Shown here in pieces: positions 18,035 through 24,934 of a stretch of 32,862 nt of DNA. Each line of letters opens with the position of its first letter. Position 1 is the first letter of the stretch. Source of the DNA: Treponema sp. (GTDB lineage: Bacteria > Spirochaetota > Spirochaetia > Treponematales > Breznakiellaceae); contig JAISEB010000263.1 of the NCBI GenBank assembly GCA_031264395.1, forward strand, positions 1 to 32,862. The letters are read 5' to 3'. The notes below the pieces were generated by a model. That model was not told the DNA's origin and searched no databases. It worked only from the letters and a program-made list of their open reading frames with translations. The position numbers and the translations under genes were made by a program.

Positions 18035-19543
18035 TCAAAAAACAACGCGCGAAACAAGCTGTCCGCTCAATTCCTTTCCCATAAAGGCGGCGTACTGAAA
18101 GCAGGCCTGCCGTATGAGCATGTCCCTTCCGTTTTTGATGCGGCACCCGGCGGCAAGGGCCCGCTGGAGGAGGGGCGTAACCTCGGGCCTGTACACAAGA
18201 TCCATCACCTGCTCGCGGCCGTGAAACACATAGGACGGCAGGGGGTCTCTTTCCGCGCTGCCTTCCATGCCGGCCGGGGTGGTATTGATGATAATGTCTG
18301 AATAATTGCCCATCGCCGCGAGCCCCTGGCTGTCCAGCCCGCCCCACCGGAATTTATAGACGGAGGCAAGATCGCGGGCGCGCACCACCGTCCGGTTCAG
18401 GATAAGGGCCCTGCCGCCAAGGCGGTGAATCTCAAAGGCTACGGCGCGGGCCGCCCCCCCCGCTCCTATGATCGTGACGCGCCGCCGCTTCAGGTTTTTG
18501 AGCCCCGAAAAATCCAGCAGCGAATCCGAAAATCCCCTGGCGTCGGTGTTGAACCCCGTCCACAATCCGCCGGAATTGACTATGGTATTGCAGGCCCCTA
18601 TGGCCACGGTCTCGGCGGACCTGTGGGCAAGCATGGGAAGGATCGCTTCCTTGTAGGGCACCGTTACCGAAAGCCCCGAAAAGCCGAGTTCCTCCGCGAG
18701 CGACACAAGGGACGCGGCCGAATCGGCGGGAACGGGCACGTATACCGCGTTGGTATTTTCCATGGCAAAGACGGCGTTGAAGAAACGGGGACTGTCGCTG
18801 ACCGTAAGGGGATACCCTGTTACGCCGTAAATTTTTGTGGAAAGGCCAATCTCCCGGAAACGGTACAGTTCGGCAAGTTCCCGCACGTCTATCTGTCCTG
18901 GAGCGGCGGGCGGTATATCCTTCTCGCCCGAGGGGCTCGCGTAACTCAGGCGGGAACCTATCCGTTCGGCAAGGATGCGCGTGATCATGCCGAAGCGCCC
19001 CATGCCAAGGACAACCTTCTCTATGTCCGCCGTTTCCCCGGCGGCCTGCACGATGCGTATAACATCGGCAAGAGAACGGGGCGTTACCGCCATCTTCGCC
19101 ATTTCATCGCCGGCGTGGCAAAGGCTTTGTATCTTTTCGGCAAGGTTCCCTTCCGCGCCGTTTATGTCGTGACAGGAACGTATGATCCTTGTACCGAAGG
19201 TCCGCGCCGCCTCTTCAAGGCTCGGCACGTTGAGATCTTCCTCTATGTCCACATAGGCAAAATTCCGCCTGCGGTCCGCCTCGGCAAAGGCAAGGCCCCG
19301 CGAAAGGAGGTTGATGCGCGCGCCTTCTCCGCCCGAATAAAAGCCCCCGTCCGCCTTGCGCCTGATGGTAAGGATCACGGGAAGCCCCGCCTGTTCGGGA
19401 AAACGGCGTATCATGAGCCGTTCGTCCGGCTCAAGACAGTCGACCCGCAGTTCGGCGATGTCGGCGTATTTCCGGTACTTTGCCAGAATTTCCAGATCGC
19501 GGGCAAGGGTTTTTCCGGTAAGGCAGAGACAGATTTTAGCCAT
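18035..19543 (-). CDS. aroDE: Bifunctional type I 3-dehydroquinate dehydratase / shikimate dehydrogenase
   Basis: N-terminal AroD-like (ELRVDCLE, RIIRSCHDINGAEG, MAKMAVTPRS) fused to AroE-like (VPYKEAILPMLAHRSAE, GACNTIVNSGGLWTGFNTDARGF, IIGAGGAARAVAFEIHRLG, IINTTPAGM). Confidence 0.92.
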   Translation of the reverse strand: MAKICLCLTGKTLARDLEILAKYRKYADIAELRVDCLEPDERLMIRRFPEQAGLPVILTIRRKADGGFYSGGEGARINLLSRGLAFAEADRRRNFAYVDIEEDLNVPSLEEAARTFGTRIIRSCHDINGAEGNLAEKIQSLCHAGDEMAKMAVTPRSLADVIRIVQAAGETADIEKVVLGMGRFGMITRILAERIGSRLSYASPSGEKDIPPAAPGQIDVRELAELYRFREIGLSTKIYGVTGYPLTVSDSPRFFNAVFAMENTNAVYVPVPADSAASLVSLAEELGFSGLSVTVPYKEAILPMLAHRSAETVAIGACNTIVNSGGLWTGFNTDARGFSDSLLDFSGLKNLKRRRVTIIGAGGAARAVAFEIHRLGGRALILNRTVVRARDLASVYKFRWGGLDSQGLAAMGNYSDIIINTTPAGMEGSAERDPLPSYVFHGREQVMDLVYRPEVTPLLQRALAAGCRIKNGRDMLIRQACFQYAAFMGKELSGQLVSRVVF

Positions 19544-19545
19544 GC

Positions 19546-20022
19546 CTAAAAATCCGAACGGGACACAAAAATGGCGGTAACAAGGCCCCCGGCGTCCAGG
19601 CTGACCTGAAGCTCCACGGGCCAGCCCCTTCCCGGCAGGGAAAGGCGGATCAGGTTTCCTTCATCCAGGGCGTCTTCCCCCAGCTCCAGCGCGACGGCCG
19701 GTTTTCCGTCCCCTATCTTTACCTTCCGGTAGGTTTTAAGCCCGACCTGCCAGACCCTGTCCTTGAAAATATAACAGTCCGCCGCGTCGTACACAAACAC
19801 AACGTCGTCCTGCCATTCGGCGTTTCCCCTGACGGCGTACACGGATTTGGGAGGGCCAAAACGGCCTATGAGGTTTTCAAGGGTGAAGCCGATAAGGGAA
19901 GCCGCGTCGGCTTCCGCCGGGGAAGCGGCCGGAACGGAAGGAGAGGCGGGCGGCTCGTCGGGCCAGAGGGGGGAAACAAGGATGAAAAACGGAAGGAGCC
20001 AGAAAAGCCGGAACACCACCAT
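19546..20022 (-). CDS. Secreted/periplasmic hypothetical protein
   Basis: 158 aa with N-terminal signal-like MVVFRLFWLLPFFILVSPLWP and a repeat-free C-terminal domain. Confidence 0.6.
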   Translation of the reverse strand: MVVFRLFWLLPFFILVSPLWPDEPPASPSVPAASPAEADAASLIGFTLENLIGRFGPPKSVYAVRGNAEWQDDVVFVYDAADCYIFKDRVWQVGLKTYRKVKIGDGKPAVALELGEDALDEGNLIRLSLPGRGWPVELQVSLDAGGLVTAIFVSRSDF

Positions 20023-20095
20023 GCCCTTACTCTATACGGATCGCGCGGATTTCGCAACCTTTTCCCCCGGTTTCTGTCTTATATGGGTGAAGAAA

Positions 20096-21682
20096 ATGAT
20101 AGTTCTTGAAAAAATGACCCTTTGCGAGGTATGCCGCAAAGCGGAAGCGAAATACAGGAACAGGCCGGCCTTCCGCGTGTTTTCTGGCGGCGGCGTTTCC
20201 CGCGAAACAAGTTACCGCGAATGGGGGAATCTGTCGCGGAATTTCGCCGCGCGCCTTGCGTCAATGGGAATCGCGCCGGGTGGCAGGGTGATGATCCTCG
20301 CGGAAAACTGCCCCGGCTGGGCCGCCGCCTATTTTGGAACGGCCCTGGCCGGCATGGTGTCGGTGCCGGTGCTGACGGATTTCAGCCCCGTCCAGATAGC
20401 CGGCATCGCCGCGCACGCGGGTATTTCGGCCTGCTGCGTCACAGAGGGAACCCTGGCAAAGGCAATGGCCGCGATCCGGGAGGGCGGCGCGGAGGGAAAC
20501 CTGAACGCGGATTTCCCCCTGATTTACATAGACAGGCCCGAAAGTTTCGCCGCCCCTTCGCGGTTCCCGGACCCGGCGGAACCGGAGCCGGACGATCTTG
20601 CGTCCATCATCTACACAAGCGGAACCATGGGCGCAAGCAAGGGGGTAATGCTTTCCCACCGCAACATCGTCTTCTGCGCGGCGGCTTCCCGGTCCTTTGT
20701 AAAAATATACCCCCGCGACAGGCTTCTTTCCGTCCTTCCCCTTGCCCACGCGTATGAATGTACGCTGGGGCTCGTTACGCCGGTGATAAGCGGCGCTTCC
20801 GTTACCTACCTGGACAAGCCGCCTTCCCAAACGGTTCTCTCTCCGGCGCTCAAGGCAATACGGCCCACCGCCATGGTGACTGTCCCCCTGTTCATTGAAA
20901 AGATCTTCAGGCGGAACATGGCCCCCGCCCTCGCGGCAAACCCCCTGTTCCGTTTTCCCCCGGCCCGGCCGCTCGCGCTGTTCATAGCCGGGCGGAAGCT
21001 CGCGGCGGTGTTCGGCAAATCGATACGGTTCTTCGGCACGGGCGGCGCGCCGCTTCAGGCGGAAACCGAAGACTTTCTCCGCAAAATCAAATTCCCCTAC
21101 GCGCCCGGCTACGGCCTTACCGAGACGGCCCCGCTTGTCGCCGGAACAGGCCCTTTCCGCTTTCCCGCCCGTTCCTCAGGTTCCGTGCTAAAAGGCGTCC
21201 GCATACGCCTTTCCGCCGAGGGTGAAATACAGGTACAGGGCCCCAATGTCATGATGGGTTATTACCGGGACGAGGAAAGAACCAGGGAAGCCTTTACCCC
21301 CGACGGGTGGCTCAAAACCGGCGACACGGGTTCTCTGGACAGGAAGGGACGCCTGTACATAAAAGGGAGGCTCAAAAACATCATACTTGGCCCCTCGGGC
21401 GAAAACATCTACCCCGAGGAAATCGAAGAGCTCCTTACCTCCTCCGTACTGGTGGAAGACGCCCTTGTCCGCCCCGGAGAAAAAGGAGAGATTGTGGCGT
21501 TTGTGGTGTTAAGCGAAACGGCGAAGACCGCCGCGAACGCCCTTGGAAACGCGCTTGAAGAACTTAAAAAAATAGTCAACCGGCGTCTCGCGGCCTTTTC
21601 CCGCCTCAGCCGCATAGAGGTACAGAAGGAGCCTTTCAAAAAAACCCCGACAATGAAAATCAGAAGGTATCTTTACAGTTAG
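20096..21682 (+). CDS. Long-chain fatty-acid-CoA ligase-like AMP-forming synthetase
   Basis: IIYTSGTMGASKGVMLSHRNI, FGTGGAPLQAETEDFLRKI, YGLTETAPLVAG, WLKTGDTGSLDRKGRLYIKGRLKNIILGPSGENIYPEEIEE. ATG at 20096; the longer ORF start at 19847 would overlap the divergent gene. Confidence 0.9.
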   Translation: MIVLEKMTLCEVCRKAEAKYRNRPAFRVFSGGGVSRETSYREWGNLSRNFAARLASMGIAPGGRVMILAENCPGWAAAYFGTALAGMVSVPVLTDFSPVQIAGIAAHAGISACCVTEGTLAKAMAAIREGGAEGNLNADFPLIYIDRPESFAAPSRFPDPAEPEPDDLASIIYTSGTMGASKGVMLSHRNIVFCAAASRSFVKIYPRDRLLSVLPLAHAYECTLGLVTPVISGASVTYLDKPPSQTVLSPALKAIRPTAMVTVPLFIEKIFRRNMAPALAANPLFRFPPARPLALFIAGRKLAAVFGKSIRFFGTGGAPLQAETEDFLRKIKFPYAPGYGLTETAPLVAGTGPFRFPARSSGSVLKGVRIRLSAEGEIQVQGPNVMMGYYRDEERTREAFTPDGWLKTGDTGSLDRKGRLYIKGRLKNIILGPSGENIYPEEIEELLTSSVLVEDALVRPGEKGEIVAFVVLSETAKTAANALGNALEELKKIVNRRLAAFSRLSRIEVQKEPFKKTPTMKIRRYLYS

Positions 21683-21684
21683 TT

Positions 21685-21721
21685 GAGCTTGTTCTAAAAA
21701 CTGAAGTTTTGGAACAGCCTC
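21685..21721. repeat. Hairpin, class B loop (TGAA)
   Basis: GAGCTTGTTCTAAAAAC - TGAA - GTTTTGGAACAGCCTC, directly after the acyl-CoA ligase stop. Confidence 0.85.
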
Positions 21722-21734
21722 AGATGTTAAACAG

Positions 21735-21755
21735 CCTGTTATGTGCCATTATGCC
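21735..21755 (+). repeat. Left copy of 21-bp inverted repeat bracketing the R-M island
   Basis: CCTGTTATGTGCCATTATGCC; its reverse complement matches 24032-24052 at 20/21 positions. Confidence 0.85.
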
Positions 21756-21774
21756 TAACAATTTTTTATAGTAA

Positions 21775-22683
21775 TTAAAAATAACCTCTACTAAGAATTT
21801 CATTTTCTTCAATATCGTTTATTAAACTGGCAATATGTTCAATAAATCTCAAAAATGTATCATCAGCAAATGGATGAGAAGTAAGAAATTCTCTATAGGC
21901 ATCTATTTTTGAAATTCTTTCGATGGACGAAGAATAATTTTGCCTTTCCCCAGATCCAATTCTTTTTGCTTTTCGCAAAATAATTATTTCATCAATAGCA
22001 GTTGTACTTGAACTTATAGGTGTCATATCAAGCCATTCGCATAACAAAATATATTTTGCTGTTGGAACACTTGATTTTAAGTCTAACGCCGTTGCAGATG
22101 CTTCTTGGAACATCGTTTTATCCAAATTTGTTTTGCATTCACACGCCAAATAAGCAATGTTTGCTTCTCTTGTAATACTTTTTTCAAAAGACGGATAATG
22201 GCTTGATTTTAAATATATAGGACGTGCTATTGCAAAGTCTTGATCTTTTTGCTTTAAAACAATACCACCGCCAGCAGTTTCTATAGATAAAGTTGAATCA
22301 AACCTGATACCGGAAATACAAGAGGTAGGACCAAGGACAATATTTTTTTCTTTGATTTTTTCTTTAAAAATACAATTAACCAATAAAGGCAAAAATTCCT
22401 CTAATACAGTATTGTCCAGTTTTAACTGTCCCTTTTGTCTATATAAGAAATCTTCACCACTTGCAAATATAAGATCGATCTCTATGTAGTTTTTATACGT
22501 GTTTAATAATTCTACGGAACTGGAGACAATTTTATCAAATTTACCTTCCAGGTGTAATAGCGTGTCTCTCCAAATAACATATCTATCAATTGCTTCTTTA
22601 ATTTTTGTTTTATCTGAGGCAGGCAATTTGTTATTGTTTAACAATGCTTTAAGTTTATCACCGTGTGTTGTTGGAATATCCAT
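21775..22683 (-). CDS. Type II restriction endonuclease, probably Bpu10I-family
   Basis: 302 aa; FLYRQKGQLKLDNTVLEEFLPLLV and IAYLACECKTNLDKTMFQEASATALDLKSSVPTAKYILLCEWLDM (PD-(D/E)xK-like E-C-K). Immediately 3' of a DNA methyltransferase gene, with a GGAGG RBS in the methyltransferase 3' end. Confidence 0.65.
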   Translation of the reverse strand: MDIPTTHGDKLKALLNNNKLPASDKTKIKEAIDRYVIWRDTLLHLEGKFDKIVSSSVELLNTYKNYIEIDLIFASGEDFLYRQKGQLKLDNTVLEEFLPLLVNCIFKEKIKEKNIVLGPTSCISGIRFDSTLSIETAGGGIVLKQKDQDFAIARPIYLKSSHYPSFEKSITREANIAYLACECKTNLDKTMFQEASATALDLKSSVPTAKYILLCEWLDMTPISSSTTAIDEIIILRKAKRIGSGERQNYSSSIERISKIDAYREFLTSHPFADDTFLRFIEHIASLINDIEENEILSRGYF

Positions 22684-22685
22684 CT

Positions 22686-23900
22686 TTAAACCTCCACTAA
22701 CGAATTGATTTTATAAAAAGGTGATGGTTGTATATCAGATACCCTTTCCATTGCGTTGTATAAATCATCTAGCGATTCAGCAGGTGCAGACGATAAAACA
22801 CTTGTTAATAACCTATGGGCAATATCTTTTGATTTCGGTATTGGATTTGTTATATTTTTTGATGAAGTAAAATGCAAAATATCCTCATAAATATTTATAC
22901 CATATCTATTAACAAAAACTCGTTCTTGTCTGTTTAATAATCCCATATCCGAACAGGTACAAGCAATCTCAGCGACGATCTCGCCATTTAAAAAATTGGT
23001 TTTTCTAACAGATGACTCCCTCCCAACAATAAACACTATCCTTGAATTATTTTTACAAATACGATTTAATTCTGTAAAAACTAAAGCCATGTCAATGCAA
23101 TATTGTATAACAGTATAAAACCTGTTTCCCCTGTTTTTTCTATTTGATCCTATTTCTGCTTGAGCAGATGGTAAAACATTTCCGTTTAAATACTCAGATG
23201 AACTTCTATACTGCTGATGATAATTGAAAACATTGATGTACGGAGGTGAAGTTATTACAAAATCAATTAAGGAATTGGGAAAAGATGTTTCTCTTGCATC
23301 TTCTTGAAGTACAGATATTTTTTGCGTTGAAATCGGCAAAGACTTTATCAAATCCTTGATCTTGAACCATTTCATTACCAACCATTTTTTTGAAAAATTT
23401 TTCTTATAAAAATCAATTAATATTATAAAACAGTCTAGTAATATTTTGTATTTTGAATCGGAATATTTATCGACCAATTTTTCTATCTGAATTATAACAT
23501 TATCATTTTCTGCAAATAAAGATTCTGAGTACAATATTCCATATTTAATTAAAATATTTTCAAACTCGTTTACTAATAATATTCTATACGCAAAATCGTA
23601 ATTTATTAATTCATAAATTTTTGATAGACAAATAGCCGCATAATTTATATCTGTTCCATAGGTTTGTCTATGTAACTCACCAGCTTCCAAAAGAGTTGTT
23701 CCACTTCCTAAGAAAGGATCATATATTGTATCTACACTTTTTGAATAGTAATTTAATAACACCTGAACTAGCTGTGGAGAAAATTGCCCATTCCAAGGCA
23801 GAGGATTAGTCTTATATCGATTATCTATATTCAACAAATTTTGCTCTATTGAATTATTATCAAGGGGAATATTTTCGAAAAACCCATTAAAATGCCCCAT
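22686..23900 (-). CDS. Site-specific DNA methyltransferase (TSPPY type, probably N4-cytosine)
   Basis: From ATG at 23900: MGHFNGFFENIPLDNN...IYDPFLGSGTTLLEAGELHRQTYGTDIN...DFVITSPPYINVFNYHQQYR. ORF-track extension to 24140 rejected. Confidence 0.88.
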   Translation of the reverse strand: MGHFNGFFENIPLDNNSIEQNLLNIDNRYKTNPLPWNGQFSPQLVQVLLNYYSKSVDTIYDPFLGSGTTLLEAGELHRQTYGTDINYAAICLSKIYELINYDFAYRILLVNEFENILIKYGILYSESLFAENDNVIIQIEKLVDKYSDSKYKILLDCFIILIDFYKKNFSKKWLVMKWFKIKDLIKSLPISTQKISVLQEDARETSFPNSLIDFVITSPPYINVFNYHQQYRSSSEYLNGNVLPSAQAEIGSNRKNRGNRFYTVIQYCIDMALVFTELNRICKNNSRIVFIVGRESSVRKTNFLNGEIVAEIACTCSDMGLLNRQERVFVNRYGINIYEDILHFTSSKNITNPIPKSKDIAHRLLTSVLSSAPAESLDDLYNAMERVSDIQPSPFYKINSLVEV

Positions 23901-23929
23901 TTTTATCCATTTTCTCCTGTATATTCTGT

Positions 23930-23958
23930 ATAATATCACAGAATGAAACCTTTGACAA
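23930..23958 (-). promoter_or_regulatory. sigma70-like promoter of the R-M operon
   Basis: Minus strand TTGTCA (23958-23953), 17-nt spacer, TATTAT (23935-23930), followed by AGGAG at 23918-23914. Confidence 0.65.
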
Positions 23959-24031
23959 GATCCCCCCCCTATGGATTTTGTCCCCGATGGATTTTTATGT
24001 AAAAAACATAAAGTACAGTATATTGCGGGAC

Positions 24032-24052
24032 GGCATAAGGGCACATAACAGG
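24032..24052 (-). repeat. Right copy of 21-bp inverted repeat bracketing the R-M island
   Basis: GGCATAAGGGCACATAACAGG, inverted relative to 21735-21755 (one mismatch). Confidence 0.85.
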
Positions 24053-24053
24053 A

Positions 24054-24200
24054 CTGTAACTGTACGCCGCCAGTAGGCGGCCAGGCTATACAAAACACCA
24101 GTCGGGCTTGCGCCCTTTGCGGTGTTTTGTTCCGCCACATTTTTTGTTTGCGAGAAACTGCTTGTACAGTTTCTCGTAAACAAAAAAACGTCAGTTACAG
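24054..24200. other. 147-bp cloverleaf-like palindromic element (closing stem plus three hairpin arms)
   Basis: Closing stem CTGTAACTG (24054-24062)/CAGTTACAG (24192-24200). Arm 1: GCCGCC-AGTA-GGCGGC (24066-24081). Arm 2: ACAAAACACC...GGTGTTTTGT (24090-24130) with inner GGGC-TTGC-GCCC. Arm 3: TTTTTTGTTT.GC.GAGAAACTG-CTTGTA-CAGTTTCTC.GT.AAACAAAAAA (24140-24187). Confidence 0.75.
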
Positions 24201-24217
24201 CCGAAACGAAAGACGCG

Positions 24218-24934
24218 TCACACGATCCCCTTTTGCGCTTCCCGGAAAATGCTTATAAATTCGGACGTGCTTATGACCTTTGCCCCGAGTTTTTCTTTAT
24301 AGTCCAGAGGCATTCCCAGATCCCAAAAAGCGAAACCGTGATCCGAAAGCCAGCGGGAAGTAAGGATCATCTGTACGGTCCCCGCATTGCTTTCTTCCCG
24401 GTAGCCTGAATAGCTGGTGTAGACCCGTCCGGCGACGACCCCGAATTCCCCGGCCCGGAGCGTCCCGTCACGGTAGACGCCGAAAGAAAAAGGCCGCGCC
24501 CGGCTGCCGCTTTTTTCGCGGACTTTACGGAGAAGATCGAGCAGGGGCGGAGTGAGCCAGCCGCCGCCATGAACGGCGACGCATTTATCGACAATGAGAT
24601 CAAAATCCTCGTCCGCCCGCAGTTCGTACCGCGAAAGAAAACGCCTCACGGATCTGCTTTCGTGAAGATCGGGGAAGAAGAGAACCGACCGCCATATATG
24701 GTGCCTGGGCACAAGGACGGTAATGACCGAATCTTCGGTGCTGGCGGGACCCGACATAAGGAGGAACCCTTCGGCCATAAGACCCGCGGCGAAATCAGGA
24801 TCAAAATCCAGTGCCAGGCACTCTTCCTCCGCGTATCCGGTTTCCATGATGGCGTCGATGACGCGGCGGGGATCGTCTTTGGGGGAAACAAGAATATGCC
24901 CCGACGACGTATAGGAAAGATTAAACGCGTCCAT
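24218..24934 (-). CDS. Leucyl/phenylalanyl-tRNA-protein transferase-like (divergent Aat family)
   Basis: LVPRHHIWRSVLFFPDLHESRSVRRFLSRYELRADEDFDLIVDKCVAVHGGGWLTPPLLDLL and GFAFWDLGMPLDYKEKLGAKVISTSEFISIF parallel the Aat signatures (LHISRSMKRF, W-I/L-T, SLGA...). Alternative start at 24946. Confidence 0.75.
   Translation of the reverse strand: MDAFNLSYTSSGHILVSPKDDPRRVIDAIMETGYAEEECLALDFDPDFAAGLMAEGFLLMSGPASTEDSVITVLVPRHHIWRSVLFFPDLHESRSVRRFLSRYELRADEDFDLIVDKCVAVHGGGWLTPPLLDLLRKVREKSGSRARPFSFGVYRDGTLRAGEFGVVAGRVYTSYSGYREESNAGTVQMILTSRWLSDHGFAFWDLGMPLDYKEKLGAKVISTSEFISIFREAQKGIV

Noticed and set aside
19847-20095. Upstream extension of the acyl-CoA ligase ORF
   Set aside because: Would overlap the divergent secreted hypothetical gene and lacks ligase-like sequence.
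5056-21682. Genome-wide TAG reassignment as explanation for the parC stop
   Set aside because: Other genes here end plausibly in TAG (coiled-coil gene at 5056, XRE-cupin gene at 15868, acyl-CoA ligase at 21682), so TAG works as a normal stop.
23901-24140. N-terminal extension of the methyltransferase ORF
   Set aside because: The extension crosses the predicted promoter and inverted repeat and has non-protein-like sequence. The ATG at 23900 begins the conserved part.
21735-24200. Integron gene cassette with attC sites
   Set aside because: GCCTAAC/GTTAGGC-like heptamers occur near 21753-21759, but no proper attC pair of R''/L''/L'/R' boxes could be assembled at either end and no integrase is present in the window.
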